Notes: a model not told the origin generated them from the letters alone. 64,000 nucleotides of DNA from Paracoccus sp. SCSIO 75233 (GCF_027912675.1 NZ_CP115757.1:744001-808000); one strand, 5' to 3'; shown: positions 27,734 to 38,207, numbered from the stretch's first letter. Made by a program: numbers and translations.

Positions 27734-28756
27734 ATGAGCAGCATTGCCATGCGAACGCCCGATCTTGAATGGCTGAAACCAATGTTTCCGGGCTTCGCAG
27801 TTTCCGCTTTGGTCGCGGTCAGTGCGCAATTTCTGTCCGATCATTACGGCGCGCCAGCGATGCTTCTGGCGCTGCTGTTAGGGCTCGCCCTGAACTTCCT
27901 GTCCGAGGCTGGCACGCGAACGGCACCGGGGATCGAATTTACTGCCCGAACCGTTCTTCGGCTGGGGGTGGCGCTGCTGGGTGCGCGGATCAGCGTCGAC
28001 ATGCTCGCCGGTCTGGGCGCGCCTGCCATCGCGCTGGTCGTCTCAGGCGTCGTGCTGACCATCCTGTTTGCACTAGTGATGACTCGCTTTGTCGGGCGGG
28101 GCTGGCGTTTCGCGCTGCTGACCGGCGGCTCTGTTGCGATCTGCGGTGCCTCGGCAGCAATGGCCATCGCTGCCGTGCTGCCCCGGCATGAAAAATCCGA
28201 GCGCGATCTGGTGTTCACGGTGCTGTCGGTGACGGTGCTTTCGACTGTGGCAATGGTCCTTTATCCGATGATCTCGAACGCCTTCGGATTCACCCCGCGC
28301 GATTCCGGCGTGTTCATCGGGGGCACCATCCATGACGTGGCTCAGGTGGTCGGCGCGGGCTTCTCGATCAGCCCCGAGACCGGCGAAACCGCGACATTGG
28401 TCAAGCTGATCCGCGTCTCGATGCTGGCGCCGGTGGTTCTGTCCTTCTCGCTGATCATCCGCGTGCGCGGGCTGGCTGACACCGTCGCGGGCAAGCGACC
28501 ACCCTTGCTGCCGGGCTTCGTCCTGGGCTTTCTACTTCTGGCGGCAGCGAATTCCATCGGGCTGATCCCGGCTTTTGTCGCGGATCTTGCGGGTGCGCTC
28601 AGCCGCTGGGCGCTACTGATCGCCATCGCCGCGGTCGGCATCAAGACCTCGCTTGGCCGTATGGTCGAGGTAGGTGGCGGTGCCATCGCCATCATGATCG
28701 CCGAGACGGTCTTTCTGGGCGTTTTCGTTGTCGCCGGGCTGCATCTGCTGGCCTAG
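27734..28756 (+). CDS. tauZ: TauZ: putative sulfate/anion exporter (YeiH/UPF0324 family)
   Basis: 340 residues, about ten membrane helices, with the UPF0324 segments FTARTVLRLGVALLGARIS and GGTIHDVAQVVGAGFSIS. In R. sphaeroides the homologue beside xsc, TauZ, was proposed to export sulfate formed from taurine sulfite. The ATG at 27734 follows GGAG at six bases; a GTG at 27722 is the alternative. It fits an operon that must dispose of sulfite or sulfate. Confidence 0.86.
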   Translation: MSSIAMRTPDLEWLKPMFPGFAVSALVAVSAQFLSDHYGAPAMLLALLLGLALNFLSEAGTRTAPGIEFTARTVLRLGVALLGARISVDMLAGLGAPAIALVVSGVVLTILFALVMTRFVGRGWRFALLTGGSVAICGASAAMAIAAVLPRHEKSERDLVFTVLSVTVLSTVAMVLYPMISNAFGFTPRDSGVFIGGTIHDVAQVVGAGFSISPETGETATLVKLIRVSMLAPVVLSFSLIIRVRGLADTVAGKRPPLLPGFVLGFLLLAAANSIGLIPAFVADLAGALSRWALLIAIAAVGIKTSLGRMVEVGGGAIAIMIAETVFLGVFVVAGLHLLA

Positions 28757-28795
28757 ACCGCCGGTCGGTGCGGGCACGGGCGCAACGTTCGCTGC

Positions 28796-28850
28796 CTGTG
28801 TACATGCTGTGTACGCGCTGTGCGCGGCCCGTGCACGCCCGGTGCGGCCC
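28796..28850 (+). repeat. Five contiguous degenerate 11-bp repeats upstream of pta
   Basis: Units CTGTGTACATG, CTGTGTACGCG, CTGTGCGCGGC, CCGTGCACGCC and CGGTGCGGCCC run head to tail; GTG sits at positions 3-5 of each. The first two units differ in two bases and divergence grows to the right. They fill the tauZ-pta gap, so pta may have its own control region. The 11-base period is close to one helical turn. Nothing coding is seen here. Confidence 0.6.
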
Positions 28851-28945
28851 GAAACACCAGCATTTGCGGGCTGGATCGCATCCCTCTTCTTTTTATGCGC
28901 AATACGCAACGCACGCAGCTGTTGCCCAGTCGAAAGGCCAGTACA

Positions 28946-29965
28946 ATGAAGCCGCTCAACCGCATCTTTCAGATCGCCCGCGATAATCCGCGCCATATCA
29001 TCCTGCCCGAGGGCGATGATCCCCGCGTGGTCGAGGCAGCACTGCGCCTGACCTCCGAGGGGTTGGCGCGCGTGACCCTGATGAACGGCCCCGACCTGCC
29101 TGGTATAGCCTCAATTGCACCCTCCGAAGCCCCTGATCTGGCGGAGCTTGCTACCCTTTGGCACAAGATGCGGGCGGCCCGGGGCATGACCGCCGAACGC
29201 GCGCTTGAAGAGATGCAAGACCCGATCCGACAGGCCGCGATGCGGGTACGACTGGGACAAGCGGACGGCACGGTTGGGGGCGCCGTGGCGACCACCGCCG
29301 ACACTGTGCGCGCGGCGTTGCAGGTGATCGGGAAGGCGCCCGATGCAGGTATCGTCAGCAGTTTTTTCCTGATGCTGTCCTGTGGTCCTGATGCCCCGAT
29401 CAAGGGCGGATTGATCTTCGCCGATTGTGGCCTCGTGGTCGACCCCGATGCCGCCCAACTCGCCGCCATCGCCCGCTCGGCCGCGCAATCCTGCCAGAAA
29501 TTGCTGGCCGAAACACCGCGCGTTGCACTGCTTTCCTTTTCGACTGCGGGTTCGGCGGATCACCCCAGCCTCGGAAAACTGCGCGAAGCACTGGCACTGA
29601 TCCGCGCCGCCGAACCGGACCTGGAGGTCGACGGCGAACTGCAGTTCGACGCGGCGCTGGACGATGCGATCCGTGCAAGCAAAGCCCCACGCAGCCGGCT
29701 GTCGGGCCGCCCGAACGTGTTCATTTTTCCTGACCTCGCGTCGGGAAATATCGGCTACAAGATCGCACAACGCTTGGGCGGCCTGAGCGCCATCGGACCA
29801 ATCCTGCAAGGTCTCGCCAAACCGGCAAACGATCTCTCACGCGGTTGTTCCGTCGACGACATCGTCGCCGCGACAGCCGTCACGACAGTGCAGTCGTTTG
29901 CCAGCCCTCCAATGCCACGCGCTTATGAGACCTGTGTACCGATACTTCCGGAGCTGAAGGACTGA
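28946..29965 (+). CDS. pta: Phosphate acetyltransferase
   Basis: 339 residues, the short single-domain Pta type. It starts MKPLNRIFQIARDNPRHIIL, which resembles the family N-terminus, after AAAGG; an upstream ATG at 28820 would read through the 11-bp repeats. Family segments include VRLGQADGTVGGAVATTADT and SCGPDAPIKGGLIFADCG, ending with AQRLGGLSAIGPILQGLAKP and NDLSRGCS. It turns acetyl phosphate from Xsc into acetyl-CoA, closing the taurine pathway. Confidence 0.93.
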   Translation: MKPLNRIFQIARDNPRHIILPEGDDPRVVEAALRLTSEGLARVTLMNGPDLPGIASIAPSEAPDLAELATLWHKMRAARGMTAERALEEMQDPIRQAAMRVRLGQADGTVGGAVATTADTVRAALQVIGKAPDAGIVSSFFLMLSCGPDAPIKGGLIFADCGLVVDPDAAQLAAIARSAAQSCQKLLAETPRVALLSFSTAGSADHPSLGKLREALALIRAAEPDLEVDGELQFDAALDDAIRASKAPRSRLSGRPNVFIFPDLASGNIGYKIAQRLGGLSAIGPILQGLAKPANDLSRGCSVDDIVAATAVTTVQSFASPPMPRAYETCVPILPELKD

Positions 29966-30561
29966 CGGGCGTGAATTGTCAATTGCGTAGCCTGGCGGCT
30001 TGCCAGTCGTTATCTCTGCCACATCGGCACAACTCACCGTTTTCTTGTCAAACGCCACGGCCTCATCACTTGCGAAAGCAACGCCGTAAACTTCTGGCTC
30101 CTTCTCTTTGGATTTTCGCTACTCTACGCGAAGATACTGTCCGCGAGCGCACATATTATACCAAATGTCATGGAGCCGCGGAAAGCCGCAAAACTCCCGT
30201 CGGCTGCGCTGTTGTGGGAGTAGATGGATCTGACACCTTCACAATCATAAATGGTCCTGCATTACAAAGATTTAGGCGACCCTGCCCTTTGTGTCTGCGG
30301 CTAGCCGGTCTGATGAATGCGGCCGACCGACATTCTGAAGGTCAGCTTGGGAAGCATCTTTTTTGCTTTCAATCTTTGCCCGCAAATGCTGCGCCTGTGG
30401 GCTGCGGCAGGAAAGGCTCTAGAGCCAAAATCAACTGCGTCTTGCCTGAAGGGCCGCCCCTTGCAAAAAAATAACGCTGCAATGTTTAATATTGGATCCC
30501 ACTAGCATCATCAGTTTATTGTCAGCGGTTCGTTTCGGCCTTTCGTGTCTGATCAGCCGAA
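29966..30561. other. Gene-free stretch after the taurine operon
   Basis: I see no supportable gene in about 600 bases. Open frames are short, lack ribosome sites and show no family features. CTGGC and GCCAG at 29992-30006 could form a weak hairpin after pta. The composition is less GC-rich than the flanks, and a minus-strand TTTGGTATAATATG near 30150-30170 looks like a promoter without a gene; this may be decayed or foreign DNA. Confidence 0.4.
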
Positions 30562-30585
30562 GGCCCGCAAGTTTCCCTGCGGGCC
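30562..30585. terminator. Hairpin after the SLC13 permease gene
   Basis: GGCCCGCA and TGCGGGCC form an 8-bp stem with an eight-base loop, about 28 bases past the stop of the minus-strand permease gene. A terminator is likely by position, although the U-run is weak. Confidence 0.55.
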
Positions 30586-30613
30586 CATATCATTTGCTGC
30601 GCTGTGCCCCGAC

Positions 30614-31879
30614 CTACGGGAAGAACGGGAACAGGATCGGCAGCAGGATCATGGCGACGATGGTCGAGACCACAATCAGCGGCAGGCCGGCCTTGGTGTA
30701 ATCCATGAACGTGTATTTGCCCGGCCCCAGCACCATGACGTTCGCGGGCATGCCGATGGGTGTGGCATAGGCCAGCGATCCGCCGATCACCGTTGCCATC
30801 AGAACCGCTCGTGGGTCAGCGCCGATCTGGGCCGAGATCGACAGGCTGATCGGGACCAGCAGCGCGGTCGTGGCGGTGTTCGACATGAAGTTCGTCATGA
30901 CAACGGCCAGAAGGAAGATCACCAGCATGAAGACGAAGATCGGGGTCTCGGGTCCGGTAAAGCCAAGCACGGTTTCGGCGATAATCTGACCCGCACCGGT
31001 TTTCTGCATCGCGGTTGCCAGCGACAGGATGCCGCCGAAAAGGAATATGGTCTTGGCGTCGATGGAGCGATAGGCCTGCTCCTCGCTGATGACGCCCAGC
31101 AGGATCAGCGCGATGGCACCGATGGCGCCGGTAATGTGCAGACGGATGCCGATCTGCTTTTCAAACACCATTGCGAGAATGGTCAGGACCAGAACGATCA
31201 GCGATGCGTTCTTTTTCCATTGCGGAACCGAGAGGCTGGCTTGGTTCAGGCTGTCCGCCGCCATCTCCTCGGTCTTGTGATCGGGCAGCAGCCGGAAGCC
31301 GATGGTGGCAATGAACAGGATACCCGCAAGCAAGATCGGCAGGCCGACAAGCGCATATTCAAAGAAGCCGAAGCTGAGCCCCTGTTCCTGCAACGCGGCC
31401 TGAGCGATCATATTGCCCGGTGCGCCGATCAGGCTGAGATTGCCGCCCATGGCGGCCGCAAAGACAATCGGCATCAGCAAGCGCGAGCGGGCGAAGCCCG
31501 ATTTCGCGGCGATACCGATCACGACCGGGATCAGGACCGCAGCCGTGCCGGTATTCGACAGAACGCCCGACATCAGCCCGGTAATAAGCATGATCGCGAC
31601 GACCAACTGCCGTTCGGTCCGGGCAAAGCGCGTGACCAGCCCGCCGATCTCGGCCGCCATGCCGGTCTGGAACAGCGCACCACCGATAATGAACATGTCG
31701 ACGAACAGGATGACATTGCTGTTGACGAAGCCGTTGAAGGCCTCGCCCGCGTCAAGAACGCCGGTCAGCACTAGGCCGACGCAGACAATCATCGCGGTCA
31801 GCGCCAGCGGTATCCGCTCCCACACGAACATGATGATCGCAAAGAGCAGAAGCAGAAGGGTAATCGTTGCAGGGTTCAT
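30614..31879 (-). CDS. SLC13/DASS-family anion permease
   Basis: 421 residues with about eleven membrane helices. The two family halves are visible: SNVILFVDMFIIGGALFQTG and GVLSNTGTAAVLIPVVIGIA in the first, FMSNTATTALLVPISLSIS and YATPIGMPANVMVLGPGKY in the second. The paired SNT motifs bind sodium and a dicarboxylate or sulfate in this family. Next to a LysR gene and tartrate dehydrogenase, and sharing a promoter element with that operon (31970-31998), it probably imports tartrate or malate. Confidence 0.85.
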   Translation of the reverse strand: MNPATITLLLLLFAIIMFVWERIPLALTAMIVCVGLVLTGVLDAGEAFNGFVNSNVILFVDMFIIGGALFQTGMAAEIGGLVTRFARTERQLVVAIMLITGLMSGVLSNTGTAAVLIPVVIGIAAKSGFARSRLLMPIVFAAAMGGNLSLIGAPGNMIAQAALQEQGLSFGFFEYALVGLPILLAGILFIATIGFRLLPDHKTEEMAADSLNQASLSVPQWKKNASLIVLVLTILAMVFEKQIGIRLHITGAIGAIALILLGVISEEQAYRSIDAKTIFLFGGILSLATAMQKTGAGQIIAETVLGFTGPETPIFVFMLVIFLLAVVMTNFMSNTATTALLVPISLSISAQIGADPRAVLMATVIGGSLAYATPIGMPANVMVLGPGKYTFMDYTKAGLPLIVVSTIVAMILLPILFPFFP

Positions 31880-31969
31880 GGTCTCCTCCCAGAGTTTGCA
31901 GTTCCGGCCCTGATGACGAGGGCACAGATCAGAACTGGGATAGGCGGAAGGGGGCCGGCAATGAACTTG

Positions 31970-31998
31970 CCATAAATTATATTAATTTTCGAGATAAT
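31970..31998 (-). promoter_or_regulatory. Permease promoter/operator element shared with the tartrate operon
   Basis: Read on the minus strand, this site has ATTATCTC, four variable bases, AT, two variable bases, then ATATAATT. The same spaced pattern occurs on the plus strand at 32947-32975. It contains a perfect -10 hexamer TATAAT about 100 bases before the permease start. The conserved ATTATCTC half lies where an activator or -35 contact would be expected. Confidence 0.6.
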
Positions 31999-32013
31999 AA
32001 GCAGATGCAACTA

Positions 32014-32928
32014 TCAGGCACTCGCTTCGATCGCTTGCAAATTTTCTTCCAGCACCGCGAGCAGCGCGTCGCGCTGATCGTCGCGGGTGCCCCGTGCCCA
32101 AGCGGCGGCGAGGATCAATTTGCCACGCGTGTTCCCCTCGGGAAGGATCAGGGGCACGAAGTTGACGCCGGGGATCGCAATGCGGGACGCCCAACGGGGC
32201 ACGATGGCCAGCCCCGTGCCGGTCGCCACCAGATTGACAATCGTGTGCTTTTCCTCGGCGATCTGCGCAATCCGCGCTGTCAGCCCGGCATCTGTGAACA
32301 GTTTTATGGTCAGATCATGCGAATGCGGTCGCGAGCGGCGATCGGGCACGATCAGCGGCTCATCCGCTATATCTTGCACCGTCAGTTCCGAACGATCCGC
32401 CAAAGCATGATTTTCGGGCAGCGCGACGACGGCGGTTTCGAAGAACAATGTCTGGAAGTGAATTTTAGGGTCGCGGATGTCCGGCGGACGGCAAAAGGCA
32501 ATGTCCAGACTGCCGCTGAGAATGCGCGGCAACAGGTGAATGGTCTTCTGCTCGACCAGTTGCACCTCGATCTCGGGCCTTTGCGCCCGCAGAAGTTGCA
32601 GAAGTTGCGGCATCAACCCCGCCGCCGCGCTGTCGATGGCCCCGACCTTCAGCACCGCTGTCTCGTTCCGCCTAACCGCGCGGATGTGCTGATCGAACAG
32701 ATCGGCCTGCGCGACAAGCGTACGGGCGTCGTCGAGGATCGCCATGCCAGCCTCGGTCAGCGCGACATTGCGGGTGGTGCGCAGAAACAGCCGCGTCTCA
32801 AACCGATCCTCCAGCAGCCTGATCTGTCGGCTCAGCGAGGCGGGCAGCATGTCCATTGCCTGCGCGGCGCGCCCGAAATGCAACTCCTCCGCGACGGCCA
32901 GAAAACATCTGATCTGTTGAATATTCAT
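32014..32928 (-). CDS. LysR-family regulator of the tartrate locus
   Basis: 304 residues. A helix-turn-helix at about 1-60 (FLAVAEELHFGRAAQAMDM and LPASLSRQIRLLEDRF) is followed by a periplasmic-binding-like effector domain. Of three close in-frame ATGs I chose 32928, which has GGAGG five bases before it and begins MNIQQIRCF. It lies between the permease gene and the divergent tartrate operon, the place expected for a regulator of both; TtuA of Agrobacterium vitis is a LysR-type analogue. Confidence 0.9.
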   Translation of the reverse strand: MNIQQIRCFLAVAEELHFGRAAQAMDMLPASLSRQIRLLEDRFETRLFLRTTRNVALTEAGMAILDDARTLVAQADLFDQHIRAVRRNETAVLKVGAIDSAAAGLMPQLLQLLRAQRPEIEVQLVEQKTIHLLPRILSGSLDIAFCRPPDIRDPKIHFQTLFFETAVVALPENHALADRSELTVQDIADEPLIVPDRRSRPHSHDLTIKLFTDAGLTARIAQIAEEKHTIVNLVATGTGLAIVPRWASRIAIPGVNFVPLILPEGNTRGKLILAAAWARGTRDDQRDALLAVLEENLQAIEASA

Positions 32929-32946
32929 CATCTCCTCCGCCATCAG

Positions 32947-32975
32947 ATTATCTCATTTATGTATATAATTCTACG
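32947..32975 (+). promoter_or_regulatory. Tartrate operon promoter/operator element (second copy)
   Basis: This copy has ATTATCTC-N4-AT-N2-ATATAATT with TATAAT at 32964-32969. It lies 18 bases before the LysR start and about 140 before tartrate dehydrogenase. TCTCA at 32951-32955 is mirrored by TGAGA at 32981-32985. Nineteen of 29 positions agree with the minus-strand copy at 31970-31998, in the same spacing. A LysR regulator binding both would switch transporter and enzymes together. Confidence 0.6.
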
Positions 32976-33113
32976 CAAATTGAGAAATCGTTCGGGCAGG
33001 CGCAATTTCGTGTTGTGATGCCGCAGGGCGTCGTAAGGGAGGAGATATAAGGGGCTTTAACGGCCCGCCCGGCGACGCATTCGGCCCATTGAAACCGAAT
33101 GAGGAGAAAGCCC

Positions 33114-34187
33114 ATGAAAACCTACAAAATTGCCTCGATCCCTGCCGATGGTATCGGCCCGGAAGTCATCGCCGCCGGGTTGCAGGCGCTGGAAGCTCTG
33201 GCGCGTCGCGACGGCGGCTTCCAGTTTGACGTGACCGAATTCGATTGGAGCTCGGATCGCTACAAGAAGACCGGCGCGCTGATGCCTGAGGATGGCGCGG
33301 AACAGCTGAAAGCCTTCGACGCCATCTTTTTCGGTGCTGTCGGTGCGCCGGATGTGCCGGATCATGTCACGCTGTGGGGGCTGCGTTTGCCGATCTGTCA
33401 GGGCTTTGACCAATACGCCAATGTCCGCCCCACCAAGATCCTGCCGGGCATCAAATCGCCGCTGGAAGGCGTCGGCCCCGGCGATCTGGACTGGGTGATC
33501 GTGCGCGAAAACTCCGAGGGCGAATATTCCGGCCATGGCGGCCGCGCCCATAAAGGGTTGCCCGAAGAGGTCGGCACCGAGGTCTCGATCTTTACCCGCG
33601 CCGGCGTCACCCGGATCATGCGCTATGCGTTCAAACTGGCGCAGTCGCGGCCCCGCAAATTGCTGACGGTGGTCACGAAATCCAATGCGCAGCGGCATGG
33701 CATGGTCATGTGGGACGATATCGCCGCTGAGGTGTCGAAGGAATTCCCGGACGTGACCTGGGACAAGATGCTGGTCGATGCGATGACCGTGCGCATGGTC
33801 AAGAACCCGCAGAGCCTCGACACCATCGTCGCGACCAACCTGCATGCCGACATCCTGTCGGACCTTGCGGGCGCGCTGGCGGGCAGTCTGGGTGTCGCCC
33901 CGACCGGCAATATCGACCCGGAAAAGCGCTTTCCGTCCATGTTCGAACCGATCCACGGCTCAGCCTTCGACATCACCGGCAAGGGCATCGCGAACCCGGT
34001 CGCGACCTTCTGGACCGCCGCGCAGATGCTGGACCATCTGGGCGAGCCCGCCGCCGCCGACCGGCTGATGCGGGCCGTCGAAAAGGTCTGCGCCGATGGT
34101 GTGCTGACCCCGGATGTCGGTGGCAGCGCCACGACGCAACAGGTCACGGATGCCGTCGTCGAGGCGATCCGCGGCGAGAATATCTGA
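33114..34187 (+). CDS. ttuC: Tartrate dehydrogenase / D-malate dehydrogenase family
   Basis: 357 residues of the isocitrate/isopropylmalate dehydrogenase superfamily. The N-terminus is KIASIPADGIGPEVIAAGL; the TTC-type markers GRAHKGLPEEVGTEVSIFTR, DAMTVRMVKNPQSLDTIVA and GNIDPEKRFPSMFEPIHGSA are present. These NAD-dependent enzymes act on tartrate, D-malate or related acids, giving oxaloglycolate, glycerate or pyruvate. The start at 33114 has GAGGAG before it. A glycerate 2-kinase gene follows after eight bases, favouring a tartrate-to-glycerate role over plain D-malate. Confidence 0.87.
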   Translation: MKTYKIASIPADGIGPEVIAAGLQALEALARRDGGFQFDVTEFDWSSDRYKKTGALMPEDGAEQLKAFDAIFFGAVGAPDVPDHVTLWGLRLPICQGFDQYANVRPTKILPGIKSPLEGVGPGDLDWVIVRENSEGEYSGHGGRAHKGLPEEVGTEVSIFTRAGVTRIMRYAFKLAQSRPRKLLTVVTKSNAQRHGMVMWDDIAAEVSKEFPDVTWDKMLVDAMTVRMVKNPQSLDTIVATNLHADILSDLAGALAGSLGVAPTGNIDPEKRFPSMFEPIHGSAFDITGKGIANPVATFWTAAQMLDHLGEPAAADRLMRAVEKVCADGVLTPDVGGSATTQQVTDAVVEAIRGENI

Positions 34188-34195
34188 GGTCCGCC

Positions 34196-35452
34196 ATGAG
34201 GGAGGAGGACGCGAAAGACCTGCTGACGCGGATGCTGAATGCGGGGATTGCGGCGGCAGACCCCGCCGCCGTCCTCGCCCGGCATCTGCCCGAGAAGCCG
34301 GCTGGCCGCTGCATCGTGGTGGGGGCCGGAAAATCCGCCGCTGCAATGGCCCGCGCCGTTGAACGCGCCTGGCCCGATGTCGATCTGTCGGGCGTGGTGG
34401 TGACCCGCTACGGTCACGCCATCGAGACAGACCGGATCGTGGTGCGCGAAGCCTCGCATCCGGTGCCGGATGAGGCCGGGCACAGGGCCGCCGCCGAAAT
34501 CCTTGCGACCGCGCAATCGGCGGGACCGGATGATCTGGTCCTTGCACTGATCTCGGGCGGAGGATCGGCGCTGATGACCCTGCCGGCACCGCCGCTGACG
34601 CTGGACGAAAAAATGCGGGTCAACCGGCTTCTGCTGGCCTCGGGCCTGACCATTGAGGATATGAACAAGATCCGTCGTCGCCTGTCCCTGGTCAAGGGTG
34701 GCGGGCTGGCGCGGGCGGCAAGCCCGGCGCGGCTGGTGACGCTGGCAATCTCCGACGTGCCGGGGGACGATCCGGCCGCCATCGCATCGGGGCCGACCGT
34801 GCCTGATCCGACAGCGGGCGAGGATCTGTCGCATCTGGTCGTGAAGCTGGGTCCGAACCTGCCGGAGGCTGCGCGGGAAATCCTGCTGCGTCCCGCTGAA
34901 CCTCAACCCGATTTCACGCCTGACTACCGCTTGATTGCCACCCCGCAAATGTCGCTGGAAGCCGCCGCCGAGGTCGCGCGCAAGGCAGGTGTGACACCGC
35001 TGCTGCTGGGAGATGCATTGGAAGGGGAGGCGTCCCAGCTTGGCATCGCAATGGCCGGGATTGCTCGTGCCGCTGCCGCTCATGCCACGCCGGTCAAACC
35101 GCCTGCAGTTCTGCTGTCGGGCGGCGAAACCACCGTCACCATCGGCGACAAAAAACCGGGGCGTGGCGGTCGCAACACAGAATTCCTGCTGAGCCTCGCG
35201 GTCGCGCTAGACGGCCATCCCGGCGTCCACGCACTGGCTGCCGACACCGACGGCATTGACGGCACCGAAGATGCCGCCGGTGCGGTCATCGCACCCAACA
35301 CGCTGGGTGCGGCCCGCAAAGCGGGGCTGAACCCGCGTGATTTCCTGAACGGTCACGACAGCTACAGCCTGTTCGACGAGGTTGGTGCGCTGATCCGCAC
35401 TGGCCCGACCCTGACCAATGTGAATGATTTCAGGGCAATCCTGATCGCCTGA
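34196..35452 (+). CDS. ttuD: Glycerate 2-kinase (GckA/TtuD, MOFRL family)
   Basis: 418 residues with an N-terminal GckA domain (VVGAGKSAAAMARAVE, then LISGGGSALMTLPAPPLTLD) and a C-terminal MOFRL domain (LLSGGETTVTIG, GRGGRNTEFLLSLA, AADTDGIDGTEDAAG). The family phosphorylates D-glycerate to 2-phosphoglycerate; older annotations say hydroxypyruvate reductase (TtuD). It sits between tartrate dehydrogenase and pyruvate kinase and feeds enolase. Confidence 0.9.
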   Translation: MREEDAKDLLTRMLNAGIAAADPAAVLARHLPEKPAGRCIVVGAGKSAAAMARAVERAWPDVDLSGVVVTRYGHAIETDRIVVREASHPVPDEAGHRAAAEILATAQSAGPDDLVLALISGGGSALMTLPAPPLTLDEKMRVNRLLLASGLTIEDMNKIRRRLSLVKGGGLARAASPARLVTLAISDVPGDDPAAIASGPTVPDPTAGEDLSHLVVKLGPNLPEAAREILLRPAEPQPDFTPDYRLIATPQMSLEAAAEVARKAGVTPLLLGDALEGEASQLGIAMAGIARAAAAHATPVKPPAVLLSGGETTVTIGDKKPGRGGRNTEFLLSLAVALDGHPGVHALAADTDGIDGTEDAAGAVIAPNTLGAARKAGLNPRDFLNGHDSYSLFDEVGALIRTGPTLTNVNDFRAILIA

Positions 35453-35470
35453 ACCCGAAAGGAATATCCC

Positions 35471-36874
35471 ATGATGCGAGACAGACGCGCCAGGATCGTA
35501 GCGACGGTAGGCCCTGCCAGTGCCGCGCCCGACATGCTGCGCCAGCTTTTCCAGAACGGTGTCGATACCTTCCGGCTGAACTTCAGTCACGGTGAACACG
35601 AGACCCATGCCGGGGTGATCGCCGCGATCCGCGCGCTGGAGGCGGATATGGGCGTTCCCATAGGCATCCTGCAAGACCTGCAGGGTCCGAAAATCCGTCT
35701 GGGCAAACTCAGCGGCGGACCGCAAGTTCTGGAACGCAGTCAGACGGTCGTCCTTTCGCCTGACGAAAGCGCAGATGCTCTTCCTCTTCCGCATCCGGAA
35801 ATTTTCGGGGCAATTCAGCCCGGCCACCGCCTGTTCATCGATGACGGGCGGGTGCGGTTGGTGGCGCGCAGTGTCTCGCCCAACCGGATCGAGGCAGAGG
35901 TGGAGGAGGGCGGCAAAATCAGTGACCGCAAGGGCGTCAACCTGCCCGACACGCTGCTGGACCTGCCCGTCCTGACCGAAAAGGACCGCCGCGATCTGGC
36001 ATTCGGGCTGGTGCATGGTGTCGATTGGGTGGCGCTTTCTTTCGTCCAAAACGCCAGTGATCTGGACGAAATTACGCGCATTATCGACGGTCGCGCCGGT
36101 CTGGTTGCCAAGATCGAAAAACCTTCGGCTCTGGACGATATCGACGCCATCGTAGCGCGGTCCGATGCGATCATGATCGCGCGTGGTGATCTGGGCGTCG
36201 AGATCCCGCCCGAGGAGGTACCAGCCCGCCAGAAGGAACTGATCGCACTCTGTCGTCGTGAAAGCCGTCCGGTGATCGTGGCGACGCAGATGCTGGAATC
36301 CATGACCGCTTCGCCCGCACCGACCCGGGCCGAGGCCTCGGACGTCGCGACGGCGATTTATGATGGCGCGGATGCTGTGATGCTGTCGGCCGAAAGCGCG
36401 GCGGGCGCCTATCCGGCCGAGGCCGTCGCGGTGATGGACCGCATCATCCGCAGCACCGAGGTACATGCCCATTACGCCCGCGTCATCACTGCTTCACGCG
36501 AGGCAGCAAAAACACCCGCCGATGCAATTGCCGATCATGGTGCGATGCTGGCCTCGGCGCTGAATGCGCGCGCTGTCGTCGCCTATTCGCGCAGCGGCAG
36601 CACCGCCGCCCGGATTTCCGCCCGCAGGCCCTTCCTGCCGTTGATCGTCCTGACCCGCGATCCTCATGTTGCCCGGCGGATGGCGCTGCTCTGGGGTGCG
36701 CAGGCGCTGACCGAAGATTCGGTTCACAACTATGACAGCATGGTTGAGACCGCCCTGCGTGAAAGCCGCCCGCTTCTGTCCGCAAATTCCGGCGACAGCC
36801 TTGTCATCCTGTCCGGCGTGCCCTTCGGCCAATCCGGCAGCACCAATAATATCCGCATCGCGACATTCGCATGA
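35471..36874 (+). CDS. pyk: Pyruvate kinase
   Basis: 467 residues. Motifs are ARIVATVGPASAAPDMLRQL, FRLNFSHGEHETH, LVAKIEKPSALDDIDAI, MIARGDLGVEIPPEEVPARQ and ADAVMLSAESAAGAYP. It makes pyruvate and ATP from phosphoenolpyruvate in the cytoplasm. AAAGGAA precedes the first of two ATGs. In Agrobacterium tartrate operons the matching gene is ttuE. Here it sits just upstream of enolase. Confidence 0.95.
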   Translation: MMRDRRARIVATVGPASAAPDMLRQLFQNGVDTFRLNFSHGEHETHAGVIAAIRALEADMGVPIGILQDLQGPKIRLGKLSGGPQVLERSQTVVLSPDESADALPLPHPEIFGAIQPGHRLFIDDGRVRLVARSVSPNRIEAEVEEGGKISDRKGVNLPDTLLDLPVLTEKDRRDLAFGLVHGVDWVALSFVQNASDLDEITRIIDGRAGLVAKIEKPSALDDIDAIVARSDAIMIARGDLGVEIPPEEVPARQKELIALCRRESRPVIVATQMLESMTASPAPTRAEASDVATAIYDGADAVMLSAESAAGAYPAEAVAVMDRIIRSTEVHAHYARVITASREAAKTPADAIADHGAMLASALNARAVVAYSRSGSTAARISARRPFLPLIVLTRDPHVARRMALLWGAQALTEDSVHNYDSMVETALRESRPLLSANSGDSLVILSGVPFGQSGSTNNIRIATFA

Positions 36875-36886
36875 CGCCTCTGGTAA

Positions 36887-38173
<1,287 letters not shown>

Positions 38174-38207
38174 TGAGCGGAATCTCTGCTCAGGGCCGTG
38201 TTTTCGG

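Noticed and set aside
29992..30006. Terminator after pta (CTGGC/GCCAG)
   Set aside because: The stem is only five pairs and no U-run follows; it is mentioned only as weak.
30545..31774. 409-codon plus-strand frame opposite the SLC13 permease
   Set aside because: Highly charged antisense reading; the minus strand encodes a typical transporter.
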